Under the pieces are notes generated by a model. It saw only the letters and a list, made by a program, of their open reading frames with translations, did no database searches and was not told the origin of the DNA. A stretch of 33,251 bases of DNA from an uncultured Opitutales bacterium (lineage in GTDB: Bacteria > Verrucomicrobiota > Verrucomicrobiia > Opitutales > Intestinicryptomonadaceae): assembly GCA_944390805.1 (NCBI GenBank), contig CALXQW010000033.1, positions 1-33,251 on the forward strand, read 5' to 3'. Shown in pieces: positions 1 through 10,046 of this stretch (its first letter is position 1; every line of letters begins with the position of its first letter). A program made the position numbers and the translations under genes.

Positions 1-36
1 TGCCACACAAAGAAACAGTCTCTTTAAGTCTTTCAT
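1..36 (-). CDS. Possible 5' end of a minus-strand gene with a signal-peptide-like start (partial)
   Basis: Reading the minus strand from an ATG at 36-34, the frame stays open to the window edge and gives MKDLKRLFLCVA. A basic start followed by a hydrophobic run is what a secreted protein or lipoprotein begins with. There is no clear Shine-Dalgarno upstream, but most genes here lack one. Twelve codons are too few to name a product, and it could be chance. Confidence 0.3.
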   Translation of the reverse strand, partial: MKDLKRLFLCVA

Positions 37-306
37 AAATTATATGATCTTATTTTTAATAACATATCCGCAAAAGACAGATAAACCGTACAAATGCTGA
101 ATACTCCACTCTCCATGCCATGAAAAAATTTTTATGACACAAATATTTTTAGTAGCGTACCAATATAGATTCAAGCATTTTCAACAAAAAACCAATATGT
201 CTATAAAAATTTCTCTACTCCCATATAAAAGTTATTCTCCAAAATAAACATGAACTATAAGAGTAATATTAACTAAAGCGTCCAAAAATTTTCATATCGT
301 ACAGAT
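37..306. other. AT-rich intergenic stretch with no gene found
   Basis: This stretch between the possible gene start at the window edge and the pflB terminator is strongly A+T rich with many stops in all frames. I see no convincing coding region, tRNA or structured RNA. It could hold the promoter of the minus-strand gene that starts at position 36, but no good -35/-10 pair stands out. Confidence 0.5.
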
Positions 307-341
307 AAAAAAAGCCCCTCGAGAAAACCTTCTTGAGGGGC
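307..341 (-). terminator. Rho-independent terminator of pflB
   Basis: On the minus strand a 12-bp stem (314-325 with 330-341, one G-U pair) with a 4-nt loop is followed at once by seven T residues (313-307). It lies about 100 nt past the pflB stop codon. This is a textbook intrinsic terminator. Confidence 0.82.
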
Positions 342-438
342 AAATTATTTTTTAAGCTTTTTAAACAGATTGCACAAACCGCAACCCATATTAATAGCAC
401 ACAAGGCAAATCAAAATTGCTATTGCCGCGCACGCCTC

Positions 439-2691
439 TTAGAGAGAGGCATGGAATGTGCGCGATATTACGTCTTCCTGCTGAGGTCTTGTAAGCTTGA
501 TGAAGTTTACCGCATATCCGGAAACACGTATGGTAAGCTGCGGATATTTTTCCGGATGCTCCATTGCATCGAGCAGAGTCTCCCTAAGAAGAACATTGAC
601 ATTCAAGTGCTGTCCGCGCTTTGCCATATATCCGTCTATTAGAGCCCTGAGATTTGCCACACGAGACTCCTCATTCTTTCCGAGAGAATCCGGCAATATG
701 GAAAACGTGTTTGATATACCATCTTTTGCATGCTCAAACGGCAGCTTTGCGACAGAACATAGCGACGCAAGCGCACCGTTCGTATCGCGCCCATGGAACG
801 GATTTGCTCCCGGAGCAAAAGGAACGCCCGCCTTTCTGCCGTCTGGAGTATCCCCCGTCTTCTTGCCGTAAACTACATTTGAAGTTATTGTAAGTATGGA
901 CTGCGTCGGGACTGCGTTTCTGTACATGCAAAGCTTGCGAATCTTGTCCATAAAACGCTTTACTATCTGTGTTGCGATGAAGTCTACCCGATCATCATTG
1001 TTGCCGTATTTGGGGAAATCGCCCTCTATAAGGAAGTTTACAGCAACGCCATTTTCGTTGCGTATGGGCTTTACCTTCGCAAATTTTATGGCCGAGAGAG
1101 AATCTGTTACAACAGAAAATCCAGCTATGCCGCAGCCGAGCTTGCGCACAACGTCCCTGTCCATAAAGGCCATCTGGGCCTTTTCGTAGTAGTACTTGTC
1201 GTGCATGTAATGGATTATATTCAGCGCGCTGACATAGGTCGAGGCGAGCCAATCCATCATTTTGTCAAACTTGGCAATAACCTCGTCGTAATCGAGATAT
1301 TCGCTTGTTATAGGCTCAAAACCGTGGGCAACCTTAGCGCCCGTACGCTCGTCAACTCCGCCGTTTATGGCGTAAAGAAGAGCCTTTGCAAGGTTTGCGC
1401 GCGCTCCGAAGAACTGCATCTCTTTGCCTATCACCATGGGCGATACACAGCAGGCTATGCCGTAGTCGTCGCCGAAAAGCGGGCGCATGAGATCGTCGTT
1501 CTCGTACTGAATGGCCGAGGTATCTATTGAAGTTTTGGCGCAGAAATCCTTAAAGTTCTGCGGCAGCCTCTCCGACCAGAGCACCGTCAAATTTGGCTCC
1601 GGAGCAGGACCAAGATTGTACAGCGTATGAAGCAACCTGTAAGAGTTCTTCGTTACCATGTGCCTGCCGTCCGCGCATACACCTGCTATAGACTCTGTCA
1701 CCCAAACCGGATCTCCGCTGAAAAGATCGTTGTACTCTGGCGTGCGCAGGAAACGCACCATTCTGAGCTTTATGACAAAATCGTCCATTATCTCCTGCGC
1801 GCCCTCCTCCGTTAAAGCCCCGGAAGCTATGTCGCGCTCGGCGTAGATATCGAGAAAAGTGCTTGTGCGCCCTATGCTCATCGCAGCGCCGTTCTGGTCT
1901 TTGACCGCCGCAAGATATGCAAAGTATGTCCACTGCACAGCCTGTCTGAAATTCTTTGCCGGCAAGGATATGTCTTCTCCGTAGAAAGACGCCATACGCT
2001 TTATGGCCTCAAGCGCGTTTATCTGCTCTGAGAGCTCCTCGCGCTGGCGTATGACTTCCTCCGTCATAACGGCATTGTCTGTGGCGCGCTTCTCGTCTTT
2101 CTTCCACTCTATGAGAGCGTCGGCACCGTAAAGGGCAAGCCTGCGGTAATCGCCTATTATTCTGCCGCGTCCATAAGCATCGGGCAGGCCGGTTATTATG
2201 GCAGACTTCCTCGCCGCCAAGATATCGGGCGTATAGGCCTGATAAACGGCCTCATTGTGGGTTTTGCGGTATTTTGTAAAAATCTCCTTAACGTGCTCGT
2301 CCTCTGGCAGATTGTACGCCTCGCAGGAGGAATGCACCATTCTGTACCCGCCAAAAGGCATTATTGCGCGCTTCAATGGAGCGTCGGTCTGAAGCCCGAC
2401 TATAATTTCCAAATCTTTGTCTATGTAGCCTGCCTTGTGCGAATCTATCTGCGACGGCGTAGATACGTCGGCATCCAGAAGGCCGCCCTTCTTGGTCTCG
2501 AGCTTCATCAGCTCCATTACCTTATCCCAGATTTTCTTCGTGCGTGGGGTTGCCGAAGACAGAAAGCTTGAGTCGCCGTTATATGGAGTATAATTGCGCT
2601 TGATGAAATCGGAAACGTCAACTTTTTCCGTCCATGCGCCAGTTTTGAATCCGTCCCAAAGGGCTTTTCCTTCTTCCGATATTTTTATCAT
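439..2691 (-). CDS. pflB: Formate C-acetyltransferase (pyruvate formate-lyase)
   Basis: Converts pyruvate and CoA to acetyl-CoA and formate in the cytoplasm by a glycyl-radical mechanism, a key step of mixed-acid fermentation. The 750 residues match the usual length of about 760. The adjacent active-site cysteines are visible as [10 protein letters not shown] (C414, C415), and the C-terminal glycyl-radical loop as RVSGYAVNF (G725), 25 residues from the end, so the enzyme should be active. The N-terminal half shows the classic PFL start ([14 protein letters not shown]). This is a genuine PflB, not one of the diol-dehydratase or choline-lyase relatives found inside glycyl-radical microcompartments. 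It is monocistronic, with its own terminator. The activating enzyme PflA is not in the window. It suggests an oxygen-sensitive, fermentative lifestyle. Confidence 0.97.
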   Translation of the reverse strand: MIKISEEGKALWDGFKTGAWTEKVDVSDFIKRNYTPYNGDSSFLSSATPRTKKIWDKVMELMKLETKKGGLLDADVSTPSQIDSHKAGYIDKDLEIIVGLQTDAPLKRAIMPFGGYRMVHSSCEAYNLPEDEHVKEIFTKYRKTHNEAVYQAYTPDILAARKSAIITGLPDAYGRGRIIGDYRRLALYGADALIEWKKDEKRATDNAVMTEEVIRQREELSEQINALEAIKRMASFYGEDISLPAKNFRQAVQWTYFAYLAAVKDQNGAAMSIGRTSTFLDIYAERDIASGALTEEGAQEIMDDFVIKLRMVRFLRTPEYNDLFSGDPVWVTESIAGVCADGRHMVTKNSYRLLHTLYNLGPAPEPNLTVLWSERLPQNFKDFCAKTSIDTSAIQYENDDLMRPLFGDDYGIACCVSPMVIGKEMQFFGARANLAKALLYAINGGVDERTGAKVAHGFEPITSEYLDYDEVIAKFDKMMDWLASTYVSALNIIHYMHDKYYYEKAQMAFMDRDVVRKLGCGIAGFSVVTDSLSAIKFAKVKPIRNENGVAVNFLIEGDFPKYGNNDDRVDFIATQIVKRFMDKIRKLCMYRNAVPTQSILTITSNVVYGKKTGDTPDGRKAGVPFAPGANPFHGRDTNGALASLCSVAKLPFEHAKDGISNTFSILPDSLGKNEESRVANLRALIDGYMAKRGQHLNVNVLLRETLLDAMEHPEKYPQLTIRVSGYAVNFIKLTRPQQEDVISRTFHASL

Positions 2692-2728
2692 GATTTACCG
2701 CAATATTGAGATTTTTTAAATATTAAGA

Positions 2729-2756
2729 AATCTATGACCTGAAAATCTTTTGTAAA
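2729..2756 (-). promoter_or_regulatory. Candidate promoter of pflB
   Basis: On the minus strand TTTACA (2756-2751) and TAGATT (2734-2729) are 16 bp apart, about 40 nt before the pflB ATG. The 243-bp gap (2692-2934) between pflB and the upstream operon holds no gene, so a promoter is expected here, but the match is only moderate and was found by eye. Confidence 0.32.
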
Positions 2757-2934
2757 CAATTTTCGGTTTCTCTAACAAAACTATCAAATTTTTAAAACAA
2801 ACAAGGTGTGCAACATTCATAGCACCAAACAAATACAACAGAAAACATATCTGAATAAAAAATTACCGTAGGCTATATAAATATCCTCCGCTTAGAATCT
2901 TCCGGCACCTAAAAAGCCGAAAGACAAGAGCCAA

Positions 2935-4374
2935 CTAACCGCGTTTTATTGTAAGAAGGGTAAGATCGTCGGCAAAAGAACCTTTCACCATGGAGAATCT
3001 TTCAAGCGCCTTCATTATGCCGTCGTTTATGCCGGCGGCGTCGGAACGCCTCATGCGTGTGATAACTCCAGCAAGACGCTCCGCGGAAAATTCCTCACCG
3101 GCAGAATCGAGAGCCTCTGTAACGCCATCTGTGTACAAAGTAAAAATATCACCCTCTTCAAAATCAGTCTCTATCTCTTCAATAGCCGGATCAAAAAGCT
3201 CAGAATCCATCATTCCAACCGCCGCCCCGGAACTTCTCAGCTCCTCAACTTTACCCAGCTTTGAAGAGTACAAAAGCGGCGCCTCATGCCCCGCGCGCGC
3301 AATTCTTATCTTCCCCAAACCTGGCTCTATGACGGCGTAAACCATAGTTATGAACATGTCCTGGCGCATCATTCCAAGCATCTCTGCATTTAGAATTTTT
3401 AGCGTCTTGGCCGGACTTTTATTTGCCCTGGCTATATACGAAAATTTTGTCTGGCAAATTGCCGTTATTATCGCCGCAGAAACCCCCTTGCCCGATACGT
3501 CCGCCACAACAACCCCATACGCTCCATCTGGCAAGGCTATAAAATCGTAAAAGTCTCCACCTATCTTCTGGTGCGGCTTATATTTTACGTCAGCCGACAA
3601 ACCCTTAGCAACAGGCAGATGGTCAGGCAGCAGATAACTCTGCACTGAAGACGCCAAACGCAAATCGAAGTCAAGTTTGTTCTTTTCCACTATGTCGTTT
3701 AGCATCTCGCTATTTCTCAAGGCCAGCGCAGCATAGCTTGCAAGAGAACTTGCAACGGAGAAATCCGTCTCTGAAAAGAACCTACCGCTTATTGGATTGG
3801 CAACCGCCAAAACACCGCGCAAATCGTCCCCGTAGATCATGGGAACAACTATCAGGCTCGATATCTTTAGAGCTTCGTCGTTGTGCTTTATGACTCTGGC
3901 ATCGTGCCGGGCATCGGCTATGAGAACCCCCTTGCGCGACGACGCCACAGAACCTATGAGCCCCTCGTTTGGCTCAAGTTCCTGGGTTTCGAGCACCTCC
4001 TCTATAAATTCGCTTCTCAGCGCGCCTTCTTTATTCCGGCTCTTAAAATTAACGGCTCTCTGCGGAGGAAATAGCCCCTCCACAGCCCTCACTCTAAGGG
4101 AACCCGACGGGGTCTTCTCATATATGCACGCACTGACCGCCCCGCAGCTTAACGCAGTGGCGCGCACTATGCGCTTGTAGAGCTTGTCGTTGTCGGGCCC
4201 CTCCCCGATGTCTTCGCTAAGCTTCTTTATAAAATCCAGAACAATGTCTTTCTCCTCCTCGACGCTATCGAGATCGTCCCTCAGCCTGAACAGCTCCGAG
4301 CGCGTCCTGAAGAACACCCAGAGCCCTGCAAGCCCGGAGAGGAACAATCCTGTTAAAAACGCCAGAAGCTGCAT
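2935..4374 (-). CDS. RsbU/SpoIIE-type PP2C serine phosphatase with membrane anchor and GAF domain
   Basis: Predicted to dephosphorylate a STAS-domain anti-anti-sigma factor in a partner-switching pathway. A hydrophobic segment lies at about residues 4-22, then a charged coiled-coil stretch (about 25-50), a GAF-like sensor domain (about 60-225), and a C-terminal PP2C/SpoIIE catalytic domain (about 245-479). The phosphatase metal-binding motifs are present: GGDFYDF, VVADVSGKG and near the end FADDLTLLTIKRG. It is the last gene of the operon and starts 11 nt after the STAS gene, its most likely substrate. A separate RsbW-type kinase is not in the window. The signal sensed by the GAF domain cannot be read from the sequence. 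Confidence 0.9.
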   Translation of the reverse strand: MQLLAFLTGLFLSGLAGLWVFFRTRSELFRLRDDLDSVEEEKDIVLDFIKKLSEDIGEGPDNDKLYKRIVRATALSCGAVSACIYEKTPSGSLRVRAVEGLFPPQRAVNFKSRNKEGALRSEFIEEVLETQELEPNEGLIGSVASSRKGVLIADARHDARVIKHNDEALKISSLIVVPMIYGDDLRGVLAVANPISGRFFSETDFSVASSLASYAALALRNSEMLNDIVEKNKLDFDLRLASSVQSYLLPDHLPVAKGLSADVKYKPHQKIGGDFYDFIALPDGAYGVVVADVSGKGVSAAIITAICQTKFSYIARANKSPAKTLKILNAEMLGMMRQDMFITMVYAVIEPGLGKIRIARAGHEAPLLYSSKLGKVEELRSSGAAVGMMDSELFDPAIEEIETDFEEGDIFTLYTDGVTEALDSAGEEFSAERLAGVITRMRRSDAAGINDGIMKALERFSMVKGSFADDLTLLTIKRG

Positions 4375-4385
4375 TGTCTTTTTCC

Positions 4386-4886
4386 TTAAATATTTTCCCC
4401 CGCGGAGTCTTTTGCCTCTCGCGACAAATATTTTATGACGTCCTCAAACTTCTCGAGATTCTTCGGATTCGCCTCTATCAAATCCTTGTGGGCCGATAAA
4501 ATCTGTCCTGTCGACGCAGCCGCATTTTCTACACTTTGGGCAGACTCGTCCATCTTTTCGGAGGAATTTTGGATTTTGACTATTATATCCAGCCCCAGAT
4601 TTTTAACAAGCTCCATATTTCTGCCCGAGACATTCATAAGCACTGTTTCTCCGCCAGGGCGCTTGCGCATTTTCAGCGCCGCGCCCGCAAGCATTCCTAG
4701 AAATGTGCTGTCCATGCCAGTGCATGCCTGAAGGTCTATCTTCAGCCTCAAAACCTTTTCCGACGACAACGCCGACGAGAAGAAATCAGACACGCACTGG
4801 CAATTCAAATAGCTCGCCCGCCCGACTACCGCCAATATGGCCTCGTCGGGCTTGACTTTAACAAAGTATCTTGTCTGCTCTGTCAC
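4386..4886 (-). CDS. STAS-domain protein (anti-sigma factor antagonist-like)
   Basis: 166 residues. The first roughly 105 form a STAS domain of the SpoIIAA/RsbV type. The conserved phosphorylatable serine is kept in the motif [11 protein letters not shown] (S60), so phosphorylation control is plausible. A charged tail of about 50 residues follows that is not typical of the minimal family. The start is a GTG that overlaps the acnA stop as GTGA, implying translational coupling. The PP2C phosphatase follows 11 nt downstream, so the two should act as a pair: the phosphatase restores the unphosphorylated form that captures a kinase/anti-sigma factor. The target sigma factor or other effector is unknown. 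Confidence 0.88.
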   Translation of the reverse strand: MTEQTRYFVKVKPDEAILAVVGRASYLNCQCVSDFFSSALSSEKVLRLKIDLQACTGMDSTFLGMLAGAALKMRKRPGGETVLMNVSGRNMELVKNLGLDIIVKIQNSSEKMDESAQSVENAAASTGQILSAHKDLIEANPKNLEKFEDVIKYLSREAKDSAGENI

Positions 4887-7558
4887 TTGGATTTGGAATC
4901 TTTTGATATTATCTTTTCGAGAACATACGGCAGTATGCCGCGCTTAGAATAATAGACTGCCTCTATAGGAGTGTCTATCCTCAGCTTCAATGCAGCACTG
5001 TCTGTAGATCCGTCCGCGCGCTCTATCTTTAGAGTGCAATCGAGCGAAGGCTTTACGCCGCCCTCAAGACCGATAATCGAAAAAGTTTCCGTTCCGTCAA
5101 GGTTTAAAGAATCTGCATCAACCCCGCCGGCAAACTCGAATGGCAGAACTCCCATTCCAATCAGGTTGCTGCGGTGTATTCTCTCGAAAGATTTCGCTAC
5201 AACCGCGCGCACTCCCAATAGAGCTGTTCCTTTTGCGGCCCAATCGCGCGACGACCCCATTCCGTAGTCCTTCCCGCCGAACACTATCAGTCCAACGCCT
5301 TCCTCTGCATACTTGCAGCACGCGTCAAATATGAACATCTTATCTCCGCGTCCGCAGTACTTTGTAAACCCGCCTTCCGCAGGGGAAACCATCTTGTTCT
5401 TTATTCTGACATTGGCAAAAGTTCCGCGCGTCATGACCCTGTCGTTGCCCCTGCGCGAGCCGTAAGAGTTGAAATCCTTAAACGCAACTCCCTTTTCAAT
5501 AAGATATCTGCCCGCAGGGCTGTCCTGCGGAATGCTGCCAGCTGGAGATATGTGGTCTGTCGTGACGGAATCACCAAATATTGCCAGGGCGCGCAGATTT
5601 ATCAAAGACCTGTCCGCGCCTTTTGAAGAATCGAAAAACGGCGGATTTTGTATGTATGTGCTGCGGTCATTCCAATGGTAGGTTGCGCCCTCCGGAGCGG
5701 AAATTTCCCTCCATTTCTCAGGCCCTTTCAAGTCGGAATACCTCGATACAAACATCTCCTTTGTAAGGTTCTTTGCCACACAATCAGACACCTCCGCGCT
5801 TGCAGGCCATATGTCTTTTAGGAATACCTCCTTGCCCTCCGGAGAAACTCCTATCGGCTCATTGTCAAAGTCTATATCCATTCTGCCGGCCAGCGCAAAC
5901 GCCACAACGAGCGGCGGACTCATCAGGAAATTCGCCTTGATCAGCGGATGTATGCGGGCCTCGAAATTTCTGTTGCCTGAAAGCGCGCTTGCGCAGACTA
6001 AGTCGGCACTCTTTACGGCCTCTGCTATGCTTTCGTCCAAAGGGCCGGAATTGCCTATGCATGTGGCGCAGCCGTAGCCTGCTAAATTGAAGCCGACTTC
6101 GTCGAGATACTTTTGCAAGTCTGCCTTCTTAAGATAGTCGCTTACAACGCGCGACCCCGGCGCAAGCGTAGTCTTTACATATGCCGGTGGCTTCAGCCCA
6201 AACTTGCACGCATTGCGCGCAAGCAGTCCCGCCGCCACGAGCAAAGACGGATTAGACGTATTCGTGCAGCTTGTTATTGCCGCTATGAGTATGCTGCCGT
6301 TTTTAATTTCGCCCTTAGGTGTTTGAACCGCCTTTGCGCCGTCTCTGCCAAAGTCTGATATTACCTTTTCAAAGGCTTTTTTAGAGTCGGACAGAAGAAT
6401 TTTATCCTGCGGGCGCTTCGGGCCAGATATACAGGGCTTTACGTCCTCAAGATTGAGAACGAGAGTCTTTGTGTAGTCCTTCTGCCCCTCAAGCGGAATT
6501 CCAAATATGCCCTGTTCCTTAAAATAGTCCTCCACAAGCGACAAGCAATCCTCGCTCCTGCCTGTGAGGCGCATGTACTCTATGGTTTTCTCGTCGACGG
6601 GGAAATATCCCATCGTTGCCCCGTACTCCGGAGCCATATTTGCCACTGTAGCCCTGTCGGCAACCGAAAGCTCCCTTGCGCCCTCTCCGAAGAACTCCAC
6701 AAACTTTCCAACTACATTTTCCGCACGCAGCATTTTTGTTACGTGCAAGGCCAAGTCGGTGCTGGTTACTCCCTCGGAAAGCTTTCCTTTTACGAGCACA
6801 CCTATAACCTCCGGAACCTTGAAATATACGGGCTGCCCAAGCATGCCGGCCTCAGCCTCTATGCCGCCAACGCCCCATCCTACGACACCCAATCCGTTTA
6901 TCATAGTCGTATGAGAATCTGTTCCTACAAGGGTGTCCGGGTAGAATATCTCGCCCTTGTCGCACTTGCCCTCAAATACAAGACGCGCAAGATATTCGAG
7001 GTTTATCTGGTGTATGATTCCCGTAGATGGCGGTATGACAGAAAAAGTCTTAAACGCCTGCTGACCCCATTTGAGGAACTCGTACCTTTCGGCATTGCGC
7101 TTAAACTCCATCTCAAGGTTTTTCTCGTAGGCGTCTGGAACGCGCGCGTAGTCCATCTGGACGGAATGGTCCACGACCAAATCCACCGGAACAAGCGGCT
7201 CTATCTTCGACGGATCCGCCCCGCGCTCCGCCGCGGCCGAACGCATGGCTGCCAGATCCACTAGAAGCGGAACTCCCGTGAGGTCCTGCAAAACTATGCG
7301 CGATACTACAAACGGAACCTCAAAGTTCCCCGGATTTGACGCATTGTATGAAGCTAAATTTTTAACGTCGGCCTCCGACGCAACCACGCCGTCCGCATTT
7401 CGCAAAACGCTTTCCAAAACTATCCTTATGCTCACCGGCATTCTGGACATATTGGCAAAGCCTCCGTTCTTCTCGAGGGCCGCAAGGCTGTATATGTATC
7501 CGCTCTTGCCGCTCTTGGCGGACTTAAACGGCTTTAATGTATCGAACAGGTTGTTCAT
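4883..7558 (-). CDS. acnA: Aconitate hydratase A
   Basis: Interconverts citrate and isocitrate through cis-aconitate in the cytoplasm. The 891 residues are the usual length of the monomeric AcnA/IRP1 family. The three [4Fe-4S] ligands are present: C431 in [11 protein letters not shown], and C497 and C500 in [33 protein letters not shown] and the C-terminal swivel-domain motif [11 protein letters not shown] are also intact. It sits in a tight minus-strand operon, 3 nt after the corC-like gene and overlapping the STAS gene by 4 nt. The match to AcnA is strong, with no sign of damage. Confidence 0.97.
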   Translation of the reverse strand: MNNLFDTLKPFKSAKSGKSGYIYSLAALEKNGGFANMSRMPVSIRIVLESVLRNADGVVASEADVKNLASYNASNPGNFEVPFVVSRIVLQDLTGVPLLVDLAAMRSAAAERGADPSKIEPLVPVDLVVDHSVQMDYARVPDAYEKNLEMEFKRNAERYEFLKWGQQAFKTFSVIPPSTGIIHQINLEYLARLVFEGKCDKGEIFYPDTLVGTDSHTTMINGLGVVGWGVGGIEAEAGMLGQPVYFKVPEVIGVLVKGKLSEGVTSTDLALHVTKMLRAENVVGKFVEFFGEGARELSVADRATVANMAPEYGATMGYFPVDEKTIEYMRLTGRSEDCLSLVEDYFKEQGIFGIPLEGQKDYTKTLVLNLEDVKPCISGPKRPQDKILLSDSKKAFEKVISDFGRDGAKAVQTPKGEIKNGSILIAAITSCTNTSNPSLLVAAGLLARNACKFGLKPPAYVKTTLAPGSRVVSDYLKKADLQKYLDEVGFNLAGYGCATCIGNSGPLDESIAEAVKSADLVCASALSGNRNFEARIHPLIKANFLMSPPLVVAFALAGRMDIDFDNEPIGVSPEGKEVFLKDIWPASAEVSDCVAKNLTKEMFVSRYSDLKGPEKWREISAPEGATYHWNDRSTYIQNPPFFDSSKGADRSLINLRALAIFGDSVTTDHISPAGSIPQDSPAGRYLIEKGVAFKDFNSYGSRRGNDRVMTRGTFANVRIKNKMVSPAEGGFTKYCGRGDKMFIFDACCKYAEEGVGLIVFGGKDYGMGSSRDWAAKGTALLGVRAVVAKSFERIHRSNLIGMGVLPFEFAGGVDADSLNLDGTETFSIIGLEGGVKPSLDCTLKIERADGSTDSAALKLRIDTPIEAVYYSKRGILPYVLEKIISKDSKSK

Positions 7559-7561
7559 ATA

Positions 7562-8872
7562 TTATTGTGAGGTATTTTCAGTGTCTGTTTTAGTTTCCGG
7601 ATCTTCAATGCGGGCCGTCATATCTATTATGCGCTTTCTGCCCACCTTATCCACTACAACGCGGAGACGCTGCTCCTTGAAAAATATGCGTTCCCCCTCC
7701 TTTGGGAAACGCCCTAAAGACATGGTGACAAGCCCCCCGAAAGTAGACGGGGCATCCGTGCCAAAATCCACGTCCAAAAAGTCCTCCACCCTATGCAAAG
7801 GCGCAAGGCCAGATATCTTGTAAAGGCCGCCGCCAAGCGACACTATTTTATCGCTTCCGCCGTCGTCGTCCTTGGGGCCAAAGTCCTCGCTTATATGCCC
7901 CACAAGCTCGCTTAAAACGTCGTTTAGGGTAATTACCCCTATAATCCCCCCGAAATCGTCCTCAACAAGCGCCATGTGAAGCTCGTACTTAAGAAGCTTG
8001 GGCAAAACTTTTATGAGAGGCTCGTTTTCCTTCAGGCGCACTATCTCCCTCTTGAGCTTTAGCAAATCAGGATTGGGGCCCGCCATGAATACGTCCTTTA
8101 GGTTGACCACCCCAAGACAATCGTCCAAAGAACCCCTGCACAAAGGATAGCGCGCATAGCCGCTTTGCCTTGCAACAAGTAGATTCTCCTCAAGAGAGTT
8201 GTCGGCGTCCATAAAGCGCACTCGGGAACGCGGCAACATAACGTCGCAGGCATTTATCTCTGGAAGGGCCATAGCGTTCTTTATTATGCGGCAGGCGTAC
8301 TCCGGCAAAGCGGAAGCCTCGTTGGCTTCCGCACGTAATTTTACGTCCACATCGGAGAAATCGTAGGACAGCGCCTTTGATATTTTCTCCTCCCCAAACG
8401 CTTTGGCTGAAATTTTTCCAAATACCAACTTAAGCGGCAAAACTAATGCATATACCGCCGCAAAGAACGGGGAAAACGCCCTCAGCACGCCCTCCGGGTT
8501 TGAATCCGCAAACGATGCCGCCGGCAATTCTAAAAACGCGTAGCGCAAAGCCGCAGCCACCGCACATACAAGGGCAAATACCACGGCAAGCTCCCACCAA
8601 GAAGCTCCGTCAATTAGAGCGAAAGCTCCAGCGCAAAGAATAGATGCCTCGCAGGAAAATAGCGCAGCGCGCGCTATGAAATTTACAGACGCAGCGCGCT
8701 TGGAATTGCGCAGAAAATAATTCGCCCAGCGGGACAACCTCGGCTGAACTTCTCCGGCCGATTTAAACCTTGCCGCCGATAGCGCAAAACCCTCGCACGC
8801 GCAAATAAAATCCACGGCGACGGCAAATGCCAGCAGCAGGATTAGAACCGCAGTCTTTGCAGCAAAGTCCAT
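7562..8872 (-). CDS. CorC/HlyC-family membrane protein with CNNM and CBS domains
   Basis: 436 residues. An N-terminal membrane region (about residues 1-150, several hydrophobic helices) corresponds to the CNNM/DUF21 module. A CBS-pair region (about 195-315) follows, with motifs such as DVMLPRSRVRFMDAD and GVITLNDVLSELVGHI. A C-terminal CorC_HlyC domain lies at about 335-415. The family is usually annotated as hemolysin-related and linked to Mg2+/Co2+ efflux or resistance; the exact substrate is unknown. The gene lies between hisC (9 nt upstream) and acnA (3 nt downstream). The membrane part is less conserved than the CBS part, as is usual. Confidence 0.85.
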   Translation of the reverse strand: MDFAAKTAVLILLLAFAVAVDFICACEGFALSAARFKSAGEVQPRLSRWANYFLRNSKRAASVNFIARAALFSCEASILCAGAFALIDGASWWELAVVFALVCAVAAALRYAFLELPAASFADSNPEGVLRAFSPFFAAVYALVLPLKLVFGKISAKAFGEEKISKALSYDFSDVDVKLRAEANEASALPEYACRIIKNAMALPEINACDVMLPRSRVRFMDADNSLEENLLVARQSGYARYPLCRGSLDDCLGVVNLKDVFMAGPNPDLLKLKREIVRLKENEPLIKVLPKLLKYELHMALVEDDFGGIIGVITLNDVLSELVGHISEDFGPKDDDGGSDKIVSLGGGLYKISGLAPLHRVEDFLDVDFGTDAPSTFGGLVTMSLGRFPKEGERIFFKEQRLRVVVDKVGRKRIIDMTARIEDPETKTDTENTSQ

Positions 8873-8881
8873 CAGTCGGGA

Positions 8882-9979
8882 TTACAATAGTTTGCCAAGC
8901 TCCTCTATGCAGCGCTCGTTCTGGTCTGTCTTGCCTATCGTTATCCTCAGCCACTCCGGAAGCGCATAGCCGACATTCGGACGAACTATTATGCCGCGCT
9001 TCTGAAGCTCCGTGAAAATCTCCAAAGCCTTAGGGCCAACCTTTGCCATAACGAAGTTTCCACCCTCCACTATGTGCTCAAGCCCCCATTTCTCAAAGGC
9101 GTTCTTAAACTGTACTCTGCCTTTTTTATTTTCCTCTCTGGCATACTCAACAAAGGCGTCGTCATCTAGGGCGGCCATGGCGCCTATCTGGGCAAGAGAA
9201 TTTACATTGAAAGGCTCGCGAACACGGTTTAGGCAGTCGGCAAATTCAGGCGAGCATATGGCATATCCGCAACGCAATCCAGCAAGGCCATATATCTTGG
9301 AGAAGGTGCGTGTGGTAAGAACATTTCTGCCCTCCTCTATCAGGGGAAGCACATCAACTTGCTCCGACGGATCTTGGAATTCGCGGTAGGCCTCGTCGTA
9401 GCAAAATACAACATGCTCCGGCAGGGAACGCACAAAAGAGTAAACCTCGTCTTGGGTATTGGTGGTACCCGTCGGGTTGTTGGGATTTGCCATGAAGACT
9501 ATCTTCGTCTTGGGAGTGATAGCGTCGAGCATGCGGTCGAAGTCGTACCTCAAAGAAGGCATTTCAACCTCTACGCACTTTGCGCCCATAAGAAGCGCCG
9601 CAAGTTTGTAAACAACAAAAGAGTGCCTGCCGGTTACAACTTCATCTCCGGCGTCGCAAAGGACATGCGCAACAAGCTCCAATATTTCGTTGGAACCGTT
9701 TCCAAATACGAGCTTGTCGCCAGATATTCCCAGCTTCTTTGAGAGCTTTTCGCGCAGGTAGAAGCATGCGCCGTCGGGGTAGTAGTTCAGCCCTCCGAGA
9801 GCCTTAGACACCGCTTCAACCGCCTTGGGCGACGGCCCAAACGGATTCTCGTTAGAGGCCATTTTCAAAATATTGTCCGGATCCAGCCCGAACTCTCTTG
9901 CAACGTACTCTATGGGCTTGCCCGCTTCGTACTTTGGCTGTTTTAAAACGCATTTTCTCGCAATATCGCTAAAATTCAT
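8882..9979 (-). CDS. hisC: Histidinol-phosphate aminotransferase
   Basis: PLP-dependent class I/II aminotransferase that makes histidinol phosphate from imidazole-acetol phosphate; many homologues also act on aromatic amino acids. The 365 residues are normal for HisC. The start ISDIARKCVLKQPKYEAGKPI, cut here to its style, and the motifs ASNENPFGPSP and FMANPNNPTGT are typical. The PLP lysine is K228 in RTFSKIYGLAGLRCGY. It heads the five-gene minus-strand operon and faces the RmlD-like gene across a 67-bp divergent gap. No other histidine genes are present, so a role in aromatic amino acid metabolism cannot be excluded. Confidence 0.92.
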   Translation of the reverse strand: MNFSDIARKCVLKQPKYEAGKPIEYVAREFGLDPDNILKMASNENPFGPSPKAVEAVSKALGGLNYYPDGACFYLREKLSKKLGISGDKLVFGNGSNEILELVAHVLCDAGDEVVTGRHSFVVYKLAALLMGAKCVEVEMPSLRYDFDRMLDAITPKTKIVFMANPNNPTGTTNTQDEVYSFVRSLPEHVVFCYDEAYREFQDPSEQVDVLPLIEEGRNVLTTRTFSKIYGLAGLRCGYAICSPEFADCLNRVREPFNVNSLAQIGAMAALDDDAFVEYAREENKKGRVQFKNAFEKWGLEHIVEGGNFVMAKVGPKALEIFTELQKRGIIVRPNVGYALPEWLRITIGKTDQNERCIEELGKLL

Positions 9980-10046
9980 AATGGGGCATTATCTACATGC
10001 ATTTAAGATTTGCAAGATAAGATAACGTCATTCATATTTAAAAATT

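Noticed and set aside
439..2691. PFL-like glycyl-radical diol dehydratase belonging to a microcompartment
   Set aside because: The CC pair, total length and end sequence are those of true PflB; there is no encapsulation peptide, and the gene is 12 kb away from the BMC operon.
6743..7823. Plus-strand open frames of 173 and 192 codons opposite acnA and the CorC-like gene
   Set aside because: Antisense shadows of strongly supported genes with no recognisable motifs.
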